Assembly: GCA_902702965.1 (NCBI GenBank)
Contig: CACRXP010000067.1
Location: 397,966-461,965 of the forward strand
Length of the DNA stretch: 64,000 nucleotides
Reading direction: 5' to 3'
Source of the DNA: Spirometra erinaceieuropaei
Lineage: Eukaryota > Platyhelminthes > Cestoda > Diphyllobothriidea > Diphyllobothriidae
Shown here: positions 34,141-46,891 of the stretch, piece after piece
Numbering within the stretch: position 1 is the first letter of the stretch
How the letters are laid out: each line of letters opens with the position of its first letter
Notes under the pieces: model-generated
Told to the model about the DNA's origin: nothing
The model's database searches: none
What the model saw: only the letters and a program-made list of their open reading frames with translations
Program-made: the position numbers and the translations under genes

Positions 34141-35575
34141 ATGAGCGTGGAAGTCGATAATGATGATCGGCATAGAGGCGCATAGAAACTGCATGACAGC
34201 TACATACTTAAACACTGACCAGTTGGACCATGATGCATTCGAGAGCTGCCGACTGTGATGGGCATGTAGCAGTCTTGCGATTTTATCTTGCAAATACTGC
34301 AACACCTTGGCAATCCACTACTTTTTTCTGACTCAGTCTTGGAAGGTGCATTTGAGTGGGATCTGAGACGCGGGCTAATAAAGTTTCTTTTCTAGCGATC
34401 TTGAGTCTTTTTTCGCAACAAACAAGGTGTTTGCACATGGCCTGCATGAATAACCTAAGCTTGCTGGACATTCCTTTCGAATTCAGTGCCACTCGGTTTA
34501 GTAAATATACTGCTAACATGACGTTATCCAAAACCATTCAACGAATTAGCAGTACATTAAAAAGCAAGTTTTAGATTTGCATATATTAAAGGTCTAAAGG
34601 TTTCAATCGTAGATCCATGTATATATTATATGATTTAAAACATAACGCAGAAACAAGATACTCTTCCTTTTTGCAAAAATTAGCCGGTGACGATGTAAAA
34701 GCAGACAAAGTTTATGCTGGCACAAGACGCATACGACTTTAGGATGCTTGTGACGTGGGAAAAAACCCTACTCTAGCAAGTATTAGTTAAAAACAACGGA
34801 AATATGCCCATGATCTTATTAAAAGGGAGGCGAATATGTTATTTAGAATACGCGTGTTCGTGGAGGCTTTGCTAATTTCAACTGCCTCACTACATTACCT
34901 ATTTTATTGCATAACCGGCAGTAAAAACTTTATTTTATAATTCCTATGTCACAAAATGAAAATTATATCGTTATATTAATAATCTCTTGCACAATACCTC
35001 TACTCAGTTGTATGCAACGATAGGGTAGATTCAAGAAAATTATTAAGCCAAATATAAGGTTTTAATTATTACTGCGAATAGTGTTTTCGTCTGTACGGTT
35101 ACGTGGAATATAGACGCTGACAAGCATATTCAAGCAGCAGGAATAACTTTATATATATAAAATTGCACAACTTTTCCAACATTTGGTTTTAATACCTTGC
35201 CGTCCAATGCCACATTTTTTTCATTTTTCTACAATTTGCCAAATGCGCTAATGTAGTTATGTGTTTGTGACATATAGTAATGCCTTATTCTGTGGTTTTA
35301 TCTTGAAGTGCCAAATTTTAGTCGGTGATCGACCTCACGACTAGTCAGCTGGATTTATAAAATCTGTACTTGATTAGGTGAGACAACAATATCGGGTCAG
35401 ATGTTACGATGCAGCCGCGACTAAGGTAAGCAGATGACAGCTACCTTTAATAGGGGATTGCTGGTAACAGGGTTTTTTACAGGTTGGACCGGGAAACGCA
35501 CAGGCGACGAATTCAAGTAATTAAATGCACAATACAACATACTAGAAATGCGCCATTGAGAAATAGTTGCCCTAA

Positions 35576-35835
35576 TTCCTAACCATAATCCTTACTTTAA
35601 CCGCTAACCCTAACCAATAACCTTCACACGTTATCATAACCCCTAACCGTAACCCCTTAACTCTAAGCCCTAATCATAAACTCCAAACACTAACCCTAAC
35701 CCCTGACCCCAACAATAATTCCAATCCTAAACCCTAACCGTCTAACCCTAACATATTATCCAAGCCATTACTTGAACACTAGCACCAATCCTAATCCTTA
35801 AACGCAGCCTTGAAACCTAACCGTGAAAATGCTAC
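35576..35835 (-). repeat. Degenerate CCCTAA-type tract in left arm
   Basis: Dense CTAACCCTAA, AACCCTAA and CCCTAACC words, more regular than elsewhere in the window but interrupted every few units. The mirror tract is at 51,115-51,345. It resembles a decayed interstitial TTAGGG array. Confidence 0.6.
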
Positions 35836-36367
35836 TAACAAGTTAAAACGAGACGACGGGCCAATACCGGCGTTGGGCCGAACAAGCTTGACACAACAAC
35901 ACGGAAACAAGGCCGCCAACAGAACACACACGGCAACGCGCTGCAACATATTGTCGACCTAATCATTTCAACTTAAAATAATTAAGTAGGTCAACAGTAT
36001 TGTGTATGCCAGGAGAGACTACGTAACCATATGTCACCCAAGGACAAAATGTACGTGTTTATGTAGTGATTTTATATCAAGCGGTGTCCTTGCAGACGAC
36101 CGATAAGAAAATTACTTAGTAGAAAACATAATATCATGTCCATAATGCCATGGGATAATGCAACACATTAGTCATTTATACAAATATTCCTAAGTTATCT
36201 CTCATAAATAAAAAGCCTCCGAGAATTTCAGTTGTCATTTTGTGCGAACGGACACTGATCAAATGATTTTTTTACTATCTTAAGCCATTTTGAAATAATG
36301 CTTATTAGAAAACATTAGGCGAACATCTTACTGACGCATCATTATATGTCTATGGTTTTGTTCGCAA

Positions 36368-36848
36368 CTGGGTACGACTTTTCAAAAGCCAATTACTTAA
36401 ATAAACTGTAAAAACTTGGGTTGGATGGGAAAGCTGTGATTTTACAACAAAGGCCGTAAACGGAATTTGTTCCGATACATGAGTCGTTGTTTATCGTATA
36501 ATTCCAGGCAGTTTTTCGGTCAAAAGCGTGCCTTTTCTTGGATAATGCCGCACGTAATTGGAGTCTCTATCCCTGTGCGTCATTGAGAGTTGTCGCGGAC
36601 CGTGCTGGAGTGCTTTATAAGAATAAGACATGTGGAAAACTGTGTCCAGATCAAATTATGAGGGTAGGATATACATTACGAAGGTGTCTTTTGCCGGCGC
36701 TAGATTAACAATTCAAAAATCAGCCTCCACGTCAACTTATACAAGAGCCACGAGTTCCCACATATAACATGTCCTAAACATATTGTACTACCATATGAAT
36801 TTGTATAACACGACATGAAAATACAACTGCGATACCCTAATTTGCAGT
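36368..36848. other. About 480-bp segment present only in the left arm
   Basis: In the right arm the flanking words ATGGTTTTGTTCG and CATG-CAACAAAATTCTCCT are directly joined (near 50,425-50,450). In the left arm they are separated by this segment. It ends AATTTGCAG, which could act as a splice acceptor. It has no clear terminal repeats or coding potential, so whether it was gained on the left or lost on the right is open. Confidence 0.55.
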
Positions 36849-36849
36849 C

Positions 36850-37053
36850 ATGCCAACGAAATCCTCCTGTGAGAGGTATGCTTTATTAAAGCCTTGTGAA
36901 GATTTAATGATATACGGAGGGCAGTACAAAACGTGTTTGAATGTACGTCTCTGTCACATGTTTACTGAAATTCGAAAAAAATCAGCGGTACGTTTTGCGA
37001 GCTCAGCAGAACCGCGTTTGACAGACATGACAAGGCCACAGTGTTGCTTTTAA
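36850..37053 (+). other. Open frame shared by both arms (left copy), unassigned
   Basis: Reads MPTKSSCERYALLKPCEDLM and continues IYGGQYKTCLNVRLCHMFTE. The right-arm copy (50,157-50,438, minus) has the same start but, after a one-base change in an A run, continues in another frame. It may be an exon or chance; the cysteine spacing is kept in both. Confidence 0.25.
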
Positions 37054-37120
37054 ATGGCCACTGCAGTATAAAGTGCAAAATTGGAGTTTCCCTGAACCCA
37101 CCGATGAAGGTGCCAAGCTG

Positions 37121-37396
37121 CTATAAGTAGCAAGATACCACCGACGAATTTAAAAATGCCTGCAGTGCAATGGCTCCGATATTTCGTATTGCGTAACGCC
37201 TCCACTCTGTAATCACTAGCGGTCTTCTCAAAATACGTGGCGCGGGCTTGACGCTCGCTAGGGCGGGAAACGTAAGTTCGATTGAACGCAACTTTCCTCG
37301 GGGATTCTCAGATCCGTACCAGAAGTGAATTAAGTTGTTTGCGCTGGCATTATAAAATCGGAACCCAAGAGATTCTGCGACCCCAGTCGAGTCTAC
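37121..37396 (-). CDS. Candidate exon b of an unknown gene, left arm
   Basis: After a TTGCACTTCAG acceptor the minus strand stays open for 91 codons: VDSTGVAESLGFRFYNASAN, then NLIHFWYGSENPRGKLRSIE, and on to RRPLVITEWRRYAIRN before the stop. It is phase 0 at its start, matching the phase-0 donor of candidate exon a (38,624-38,877), so the two could be consecutive exons. The composition is protein-like and distinctive, but I do not recognise a domain. The right-arm copy is cut short by a nonsense change. Confidence 0.42.
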   Translation of the reverse strand, partial: VDSTGVAESLGFRFYNASANNLIHFWYGSENPRGKLRSIELTFPALASVKPAPRILRRPLVITEWRRYAIRNIGAIALQAFLNSSVVSCYL

Positions 37397-38623
37397 CTGA
37401 AGTGCAACAGAAGAACAACTATAATTCAGGAAAATGAACATTTATCTTTTTGTGATTAAAATTATCGTTTAATTTATTCCGGCATCGCCGTGCATTTTCG
37501 CCGACAATGCAAATGTTAGATAAATTGTGAATAATCTGTAGAAATGCGCAATTTGTTAACGTGATAAGAACCGAAAATTTCAACAGAGTGCTCAATAAGT
37601 GTAAACAATTGATTTCACGAAAATGTTTTTTGATAAATTGTGCACATGTACGAGCAATCCGCCAGCATGCACACCCACACATAATCATGTAGAATTTACG
37701 TACAACCGCAGATGATATAGTAAATTGAAGTTTGCGGCCACGATGCAGTCACTAGATGATGGCTTGAACCTGTTACGTATAGTCGAAGTTAATTTTAAAC
37801 CTATTAAATAGAAAGGGCTAATTTAAAATTTGCCACTCCGGAGGACTTAAAGGGGAAGCTTCTAACTATAAACAACTGGACAAGATGCGGTCAAATGTCT
37901 CCAATGCGGATCATGTTTGAGTCCGTTTTGAACATTGCTTCCGCGGCTAGAATGACGCTGACGCACAAATCATCAACGCCATTGCTAAACGTGTTCATAA
38001 TTTTCCTTTTACGAAAAGAATTCGCCTGAAAAGCATAAAATGCCACCTGATCTGCAGTCTAAAGTGGTTAAATGAAAAAAAAATTGATCCAAATGAGCAT
38101 TATTCTGTAACAGGGAGAGGGAAAGAGGAAAATATTTTTTGCAAATATGCATGCAAATCTGTTTTATAGAGCACATATAAGCGTAGGACTGAGCACACAC
38201 TGATGACGTCTATCGGGAAGATAATTCGAATGACCACCTGGGTGTTGCAGACGCAAAAGAATTATACACCAGTTGGCCTGCCGAAGCTCATGCTGGATGC
38301 AAATAGCTAAAGGAAAGAGTGATTGATGGCTTCTGACTTGATCTTCGTGATACTAAAATGCCCGATGAGGTGCTTATGCCTGCTGCCTGTTTGGCGCATT
38401 CATTCTGGAATTGTGATGACCTGAAGGATCGATTCGAACGCTTACGGAGCAGATTACTAATTATTTATGCATGTTAATATGGAAAACATTGCAAATAAAC
38501 GGTTATATCGTATTTAGGAGACTAAAAATGCCTTAATAATTACTTATCCCCGTCCTTATGGAGAGCATTGCAAATGAGCGGTCACTTCGTCAAATAATCC
38601 ATTCGACGTTTTGGTGTACATAC

Positions 38624-38877
38624 CATATGGTCGACGTCAATTGTAACAATGGCAAATGTCAGATCGCACGAAATCACTAAATATTTTCCCTCTAAAAACT
38701 TGTCATGGTAGAAACACTTATGAATCGAGGGCTTGTTTGCCGTTGTTATCTGCAGCCGAGTTACTTCTCCCACAGCATACGCTTTGTAAGCAGTGTATAC
38801 ACGTGGATTTTGAAATTGCTTCTGCACAAAATCGTGCACAAAAATCCGTCCGTCTGAGCTTGGACAGTGGGGTTCAG
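38624..38877 (-). CDS. Candidate exon a of an unknown gene, left arm
   Basis: Between a TTTCTCAAG acceptor and a GTATGT donor the minus strand encodes about 84 residues, including FVHDFVQKQFQNPRVYTAYK, LQITTANKPSIHKCFYHDKF and LEGKYLVISCDLTFAIVTID. A diverged relative at 28.15-28.45 kb keeps FVQKQ, ITTA--PS, C-Y-D-F-EGKY and CDL, so this is a real protein family rather than a chance frame. Upstream exons and the gene start were not found. The function is unknown. Confidence 0.5.
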
Positions 38878-39075
38878 CTTGAGAAATAGAACATAAGAAC
38901 GAATTATTGCAAGAAAAGCCATCTGGATTAGCCAAAAAGCATTTTCACTACAATTGATATGTTAAGGTGTGTTATGCTGACAGGTTACATATGATGTCGT
39001 TTTAGAGATACTGCGACATACAGAGTCTGAGTTTAGTTAAAGTAACACTCTATGTGCAGGGATATTTAACGGATA

Positions 39076-39260
39076 CTACCGGCTAGCTACTAAAGCAATA
39101 TGCTTTATGAGTCTTTTGTACTTTTCGTATGTTACTGTCCGTAGTTTCGCCAACCTTGCAATCTTATGCAGCGTCCCCTTTGTCGTTTTCTGCTCACAAA
39201 AGTCTCCTGTCGACAAAGTGAAGCGTTTACTTTCGTAGATGGACGACAGTGAGGAGATAC
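39076..39260 (-). CDS. Candidate terminal exon c, left arm
   Basis: After an acceptor-like ACCTCAG the minus strand encodes ISSLSSIYESKRFTLSTGDF, then CEQKTTKGTLHKIARLAKLR and a basic end to SR-stop. The right-arm copy (48,056-48,240) has the same length and stop, with only a few amino-acid changes. Its relation to exons a and b is unclear because the phase does not fit a direct join. Confidence 0.35.
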
Positions 39261-40423
39261 CTGAGGTACGAAACGCACAATCTACGCATGCAAAATTCAT
39301 TTATAATGCTGATACGCATTTCTTCGTCAACGTCCGCGGTAGAGTGTTATAATTTTCATATGTGTAAATTCGTCTAACAAATGCAACTGCAACAATGCGG
39401 TCTTGCGCTAGCAACGCACGAATCAATTATCACAAACGTGCAAGTTATATGGGAAAAGTACATGTTTTTAATCAACACTTATGTTAAGTACTCATTTTAA
39501 ACTCATTTAGAAAGTACTTGGGTACAATAAAGAAGATTCGTTGTGGAATTCAACACAGCTAAGACACCTACGACTATTTGATGGATGGTTAGAAAGCAAC
39601 ATTACACGAATCGGTCGTTCGCTTTGAAGCTGAATACTCCTATCAGCCGTCTTACCAAATTTTAGACGTTAACCTGTTAACATACATCTTTGCATTCAGT
39701 TACAACACCCACATGAGATCGGCAAATATGTAGACTAGACGCCTGTTTGCTAAATGATTAAGATAATTTTAAGGGAATGTATAAACGAACATGTAATTAT
39801 TCACTATATAAATTTTATTATTAGCAGACGAACTTGCCGCCGCCAGTTGAACATTAACATAGCATCGAACTCTCGTTTGTTGTTAACATTTTTATCAAGT
39901 TAAATAATAATTTAACATATTGTGGCGTCCGTTCTCAGCAGAAAATTGATGAAGATGGATGACTGGGTTGACCCACATCAAACTCGTGTTAGGAAATGAC
40001 TAGAAGCGGTGTCGGAGTAAATTAAATAGGTTTATCAACAATTACGCAGTATTACCGTAAGTAAGTAATGTAAAGCATATTTTGGGGGTAATATGAAACC
40101 TTATCTGATATGTGAAAACACTGGTTAATTAGATAAATTGAACTAGAGCTTACTTTCATGAAAAATTTCAAATTCACTTTGGTGTTTAAGACCACATTAA
40201 AGTTATTTGCGTATGTGGTAGGAGATTTTAAAACGCCGGTCTTAAAGGGTATAATATAGCATCCCACAGGATACTGTTTGTCATCTCACCATGCATCTAC
40301 AATATGATATGACTGCTAGCATGAGCAGTTCGTCATGCGTGAGAATGTTATTAAATACCACACACGTATAAACGTTTTGTGATTGTATAAGTAGAAGTAC
40401 GGGCAAGAGATATGCGACATCAT

Positions 40424-40714
40424 TTAAGGAAACCCAAATATCTCGACAAATGACACACTTGAAAGGAACCTGCAGGCGCTGTTCGAATATATGTGCAAAA
40501 TAATGGTCAAGTGCAGTAGAACTGTGTGGCAATGCATGTCTTTTTCATTAGATTGCTGCACGCAGGACTTCAAATATATGTGCATATGGTGAACACACCA
40601 ACGGTATGAACGTCCTTTTGACGTATTACATCGAGGGTCAATCTTACAGGTAATGTGAATGGTTTGGGGTGGGCATACTGATGCCTCTTCTTGATTGATT
40701 AGTGTCGCAAACAT
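40424..40714 (-). other. 96-codon open frame shared by both arms (left copy)
   Basis: Starts MFATLINQEEASVCPPQTIH, right after CTTTTAG. The right-arm copy (46,601-46,891) is open over the same length with few changes. An alternative reading is a short exon in another frame (VCDTNQSRRGISMPTP) ending at a GTAAGA donor. The sequence does not resolve which, if either, is real. Confidence 0.25.
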
Positions 40715-40935
40715 CTAAAAGCAAAAACACGGGTAATTTTTGTATGAAAATTGAAAAAAATAACCATTTTGAAAGCGCACGTTTTAAAAGAATACTAAGC
40801 CGCAGAGCCGTTATTAATTTTTAGGTATTATTCTGAAAAGTACGAAGTGCAGCCGCTTTGAGTTTGCAGTTATTACATTTACTTTGTAGGCAGTCTATAT
40901 AAAAAATTAAAAATGGACAAAATTGTACTAAAATT

Positions 40936-43900
40936 TAAGCTGTGAAGTCCTATTTGATTGCCAAATGAACTCACGCGCAACGTTAGCATTATGGACTCCC
41001 ACCTTTAAGCTCCCGTTGAGACATATTTGAAGTCAATGAAGATGAGGTTTGATGCTTACATAATCTTTTCATTTGATGATAGCGTTCGCAATTTTTGTTT
41101 TATTCATTTTCGCGTCGTTAGGTTTGCAGAATTGACATCGATCGATAAACGCCGATCGTCCCCGCACAAATAGTATAGAATAAAACGAACTCAAAATGGA
41201 TAACATAACCGTTAAAAAGAAGTAAAATATGCACTCATGGGAAGGTAGTCTAAATTTATTATAAAGTTGATGCAGAAATTCGCATACAGTTGATTAATTA
41301 CTGCCAGACTCATTGCGTCTGCAAAGACAATGCATATAGATAGTGTTCCTCAATCGATGACTGATCCAGCCTTTGAAATTAGATGGCCCAGGGCAGAGCT
41401 GAGCTGCGTCCCACTCCTGTCGACTTTTAGGATTTTGGGTGTCCGCTATACCATTATCAGCAACCCATGACCCTCACAGCCTGATGTTCACTGCCAGTTC
41501 ATCGGCACCTGGTTCCCTACTGGAAGATGTGCTTGTGTTCTCGTTTGTTGTACTGGCCGTGCGCCTGGCTGTACAGGGACTAGTGTCATCCCTTCTACCT
41601 TTTGATCAGTTTTTGTTATTGGCTGAAACTCTTGTCAAGTGTTCGTTGTGGGCCAGAAGTGTGCCTTTGTGCGGGTCCTGCTGTGTCAGCCACACGCGCT
41701 TGATACCGTCCCCGGAATTCATGATTATATCTTGATGTGTGATCCAGGAGAGGGAGATGGAGAGGGTGCTGTAAATGTCGCGCAAGTCTACTCTCACAAT
41801 AAACTAATTCAGGCGCAAATCACCGTCCCTTCTATCACGATGCTATGGAGAACACGGTGGACGACGTCAGACGTGACAATCAAGCTGTCATCTATTACAA
41901 AAGTAAAATGAGGCAGGAATTTCCGTTTTTGGACTCTCTTGATATGTTTTCAGTTAGTTCTTCTGGAACCAACTAATGGCGTGGAAGGTAGTGACAGCCG
42001 GACGTGTTTCATGCTCCGTGGGTCCTCGGCTTGACTTGCCCTTGCCCATGACTACGGTCTGAGGTAATGTCATACACACCATGTTCATCCAAGAAAGCCC
42101 AATGACAACAGCTCAGATCGTGACATACATGAGTCTACGATTTTCATAATGTTCAATAATTCTTTATCGAAACGTTCATAAAGTTGTAAAACGGGGTTTT
42201 TCTAGCTACATAAATTGTGTGAACGAAAAAGCGAGACCACCTAGTCGTTTAAAAATAAGAGAACCCCGTATAACTACTGGTAGGAAGCGATTAGGAGGGT
42301 ATTGTTTGATAAGAACTCAGTCTCTTTGTAACTTCTAAGGTCGAAGATGGTACCGCCTCGAATGCGAAAAGTAAGAGGGAGAGTCCACAGGAGCGTTCAA
42401 AAGACTTGGATAGAATGGATTCCTGGTAGATCAAAAATGCCAAACAAAATTCTAAGCTCGCATAAGTGTGCAGAATACCTAGAAAGCCATTTCAGAATTA
42501 TTTTGCTCTCTCAGTACGATGTCGCAAACTCACCCCATTTTACAATGATCAGAATCAATCATTTATTGATAAAATGGGCAGCAGGTAGATAGGCGGCTGC
42601 ACACAGGGAACGGAAAACACAGACCCCCTCATTAGGAACATTGTGTCAGTCGGACATTTATGGGTGGGCGACATGCAAACTACGGGGACGCAGACATCCT
42701 GATCCAAATGCTGCGAAACAACGCATTTGCCAGTTGGTTGTTTAAGTGTATATCATTTCTTAGGGATTCTTGCGCATTTTTCTAAAGAATGATAACTTAG
42801 GGTTTATAAGATAATAGGGCTGTTTGGCAGGAAGTATGCAAAAGCAGTGAAAATGAACAGTGAACTTTCGGGGTCATTTTTTTGCAAATTAGGGCTGTGA
42901 TTATTATGAACAGTTTGTAAGAAGTTTGGAATATTGAATGGGAAATGAATGCCCATAACTAAAATTGAAAGGGTAACTGGCCGCTTTGTATAATGTGCAA
43001 TTATCTTTGCGAAAATATATAAAGTAGGAATAGTAGACTGGCAATATTAAAGCACGCAGTTGCAATTATGCGTTTGATATTGTCTGGGTCATTTAAGCGC
43101 GTATTCTGTATGTTCACCAGTCATAGATCGCTTGCCTCCGTTCATCGTAGAGGGATATCTGCAGGTGAAAAAAACTTACACTCACAGACAATGTAAAATA
43201 AGCAATCCATTCGCTTCAGCTGATAGAGCACTGCCAATACGGCAACACAAATGGAATAATCTGTGAACATAATTTTACTGTGAAGTTTACACTTAAATAT
43301 TTTGCAAGAATTAGTGTGAATTCAGGTATTGCGGTTTGCCAGCGGCCTTCAGTCCGAGTACGGATTTCGAAACGGCTTCCCAGGAATATTGATATTTCCT
43401 ATGGTTCCGGACTGATTGAAGTGAGAGTCAAGAAGGAAATCAGGATTTTGTTCGTGTTTTGATAAGAACGCGTGCTGTCCGGTGGGTCAATCATTAATAA
43501 ATATAAATATAATCTGCCTCTGTAATTTTAAAAACCTTTGTGTACTGTCCACTATTCGTTTCTTCAGGATTGCGTCAAGTCCCAGATCGGCCTTAAAATA
43601 TCGCTGGATGCTTTATAATTTTCAGTGTTCGCAGTCGATTACCCATAAAGGCAGATGCCCTATTACGCGTTTGTTAAAACCTTTAAGGTAAGGTTATTCT
43701 TGAAGGCATTTAACAAATTTATGAGTATTTAATCGTTCTTCATCCTGCAGAATGTCCCTAGGGTCAAGCTTAAAGACGCACCCAAACAGGGGGCCTCTTC
43801 GTCGAATTAAAAGAGAATCTACAACAAAAGTCAGCAAAAAGTAGGTCTCGTTCAATTATTTAAGATTTCCCGAGATAGATGCCTTTGGAAGGCGTGCATT

Positions 43901-46387
43901 AAACTTCATATGCTTGACAGATGTCTGTGAACCTAAGTAATTTACGCAATGGCTCCAAAAAAGAAGCGCTTTTGGTTGCTTCTTCCCTGTAGCTATAAAA
44001 CACTGATGCACTACTGGACAGATAAAAACATGCCTATTTCTTCATATAGTGCGTCCTTTTCTCCGCGTATGTTGACTTTTGGCCTGTGTTCTACGCCTAA
44101 GGCTGCACTGCCGAATAGTCATGCACTTATTGATATTTTGCACAAACTGTTCACGTTTTGCTCCTAAAGTTTCCATCTGAACTTAAATCATATCAGTAGT
44201 TATTTTATAGGGTAGCGACCAAGTGTGGACGCACGCACACACACACATTCATCGTCAGGGAATGTTTTAAACTATGGCGGCTGTGGTGCAAACTATGCAA
44301 AAATACACATGAATCACATGTTGCAACATATTTCGTTTGCAGAAAACCATAGTTTCTAGATCATTTGAAGAACTCAGACAGAGGATAGCACAGCGTCGGC
44401 CACCCATCAGTTAAAGGATATACGCGTGAGGTTGTGGGTTAATGAGGAATTGCAGTTAAGTGCAAGCGTGCCCAAATATCCTCTTTTGCAAGTTATACAT
44501 AAATAATTTCCAATTGTTGGTGTATACGACCCTTTGCTTTTTAGCGGCTCATCAGTAACTCAAAGTTTTCTGACATACAAAACTTTACATCCTTCATCTG
44601 CCACCCGAGAAACCATTATGTAGGTCGAGGATTTAGACGCGAAGTAAATTTTAATTTATCACAGTAAATAGGTTAACATGTTATGTGGCATGCTTGTTTT
44701 GTAGCATTCATATGACGGCCAGTAGTATATAGATAGTAAAAGTTATAACAAGGCCGACTGAGACTGAGGCGAGTTCCGGTTCTGCAGCCCCACTTGATTA
44801 ATACCATATGGTAAATTTTCTAAAACAAAGTTGCAAGTGCGATTACGCTGACTTAACCTCGATCACACGTTTGCGTTTTCCCCACTATTTTAACCCAACA
44901 GGTATATGTGCCTTGAGAAGTGCTTATACGCCATTCTCAGTTACACCAGATATCAGTTCAACGCGGTACCCTGAACGTGTTTCGAACCCTGCTTGAGTCC
45001 TCTTTATTATCTTAACCAGAGAGTGGCTACGCGGTCGTGCTCATAGCACTGTTCGGATGGATTGGAATGTTGTCGGTCTCCCGGTAGTGGACATGCGCCG
45101 GTAACTTGCATGTAGTTCTCATTGTGGCCTTCCAGTTGTGATTCTAATCTCCTTTTCCCCTTAATTCAGCGACTGGCTGTCTCGAGGATGGTACTGACCG
45201 GCCACCTCCCGTTACACCAAGCATCAGTTCGCTCTCGACGCCTATGCTTGCTGTAAGCTATGCTTGCACTTTCTTCCCCCTCCTTATTCATTAAGTGCCA
45301 AAGTAACGTTTGTGAACTAGAACTGCTTTGCTAGACAAGAGGCACTGCAGAATTAAACCTCAGTATTTCGGATTTAATGGCAATCTTTAGTCACCCACAG
45401 CCGACATGGACTGTCATAACCCTGGACATGAACCTTAGTTCTCTGGTCACTGAACACTGGGTCCCGTAAGTTGTTAACCAGTGTTTAGATAAAATCTCAT
45501 TTTAACAGTACATGTTTCCATTGTGGAAATGAAACAGTAAGCATAAGATGCTATTAATGCCATTGATTTCGGGTAATCTGGGTAACACGAATCGCTTGTT
45601 TTATGCATTCTGGAAATTCGCTCACTGATAATTTGTTCTTCCAACGTCAAAAGTAAAACCAGGGACGTTCGTGGAATCTAACGCAAGTAGTTCACACTCA
45701 TTCAAAAGCTCCTGAACTGCAGACGCTGTCGCCATTTGCCCTTGCTTAAAGCACCTCGTATGGTCAGTCGAACAGATGATTGAAAACGTAAAAAGGAAAA
45801 CTGGTACTATCGGCAAAATTGCCTTGCTTGATTGGCGGCTGCCAGTGACGACTCGATAAAATATACCAAGCTGTTGTAAAACAGCATTTCAAGCAAAGGG
45901 CGTGGCAAATAGACACTTACCCCGTTTTGTTTGCCGAATTATGGAGAATTCCTCTCTTTACTTTTTATGCCTTGCACACTCCAGGCCTCTCTATTATGCG
46001 AACGCCTCATGAAACGTACCTAAAAGTAAACCCATCATGTGCCTTCATGTTAGAACGTTGAACTAAATGTTAAATGAACAAGTGCTTCGAGATGCGTTCA
46101 CCTGCTCTTCGAACTTCACGTTGATTATGAATGTTTGACCACAGATAATACGCCAGAAAGCTTCATTCGAATACCATGTTCATTTGTCGTAAATGTTTTC
46201 TTCTGATTAACGTGCAGATAGTTAAATAATAACGTCAGCCTAAATCACGACTAGACAAGCAATTGTGTCTGAGTTTAACAAATATAGCAAACCCATTTTT
46301 GCATTTTAATTCCTTCATCAATGAACTGCAAACTTTAAGTAGATCAGTATATTCTAGGTCTGTAGACTTAGACTTTACGTTTTTATA
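40936..46387. other. Spacer between the giant inverted repeat arms
   Basis: About 5.45 kb without a mirror copy. The sub-region 41,380-42,080 and the stretch 44,760-45,280 are GC-richer and may be old retroelement sequence, but I could not assign a family. Open frames such as 41,439-41,735 and 42,347-42,592 have no recognisable domains. Confidence 0.5.
44230..44248. repeat. (CA)n microsatellite
   Basis: Short run of CA dinucleotides in the spacer. Confidence 0.7.
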
Positions 46388-46600
46388 TATGAATTGTTGT
46401 CCATCTTTAATTTTTTATATAGACTGCCTACAAAGCAAATGTAATAATTGCAAACTCAAAGCGGCTGCACTTCGTCCTTTTCAGAATAATACTAAAAATT
46501 AATAACGGCTCTGCGGCTTAGTATTTTTTTAAAACGTGCGCTTTCAAAATGGTTATTTTTTCAATTTTCATACAAAAAGTACCCGTGTTTTTGCTTTTAG

Positions 46601-46891
46601 ATGTTTGCGACACTATTCAATCAAGAAGAGGCATCACTATGCTCACTCCAAACCATTCACATTACCTGTAAGATCGACCCTCGTTGTAATACGTCAAAAG
46701 GGCGTTCATACCGTTGGTGTGTTCACCATATGCACATATATTTGAAGTCCTGCGTGCAGCAATCCAATGAAAAATACATGCATTGCCACACAGTTATACT
46801 GCACGTGGCAATTATTTTGCACATATATTCGAACAGCGCCTGTAGGTTCCTTTCAAGTATGTCATTTGTCGAGATATTTGGGTTTCCTTAA
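46601..46891 (+). other. 96-codon open frame shared by both arms (right copy)
   Basis: Mirror of 40,424-40,714; starts MFATLFNQEEASLCSLQTIH and is open over the same 96 codons. Confidence 0.25.

Larger units (their letters stand above)
33777..40935 (+). repeat. Giant inverted repeat, left arm (about 7.2 kb)
   Basis: Read in reverse complement this arm matches 46,388-53,110 nearly end to end. In stretches compared by eye the two are about 90-96% identical, with small indels and one clean insertion (36,368-36,848). The outer end lies inside a Penelope-like GIY-YIG tail; the inner end is near the shared TCAAAGCGGCTGCACTTCG-like block. Arms of this length with about 5% divergence point to an inverted duplication old enough to have diverged but without continuing homogenisation. 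No transposase, polymerase or integrase was found in the arms, so a self-mobile giant element is not supported. Confidence 0.88.

Noticed and set aside
34320..34410. Hammerhead motif at the end of the Penelope tail in the inverted-repeat arms (also 52,495-52,580)
   Set aside because: GAGACG-CGGGCTAATA resembles the class B 3' part, and a 7-bp TCTCGGA/TCCGAGA stem exists in the right arm, but no CUGANGA core is correctly placed next to it.
35576..35835. True telomere or chromosome end
   Set aside because: The hexamers are heavily interrupted, the tract is internal and it is duplicated in mirror image in the other arm.
41439..42592. Open frames in the inverted-repeat spacer as genes
   Set aside because: Frames overlap on both strands, carry no recognisable domains and show no consistent splice sites.
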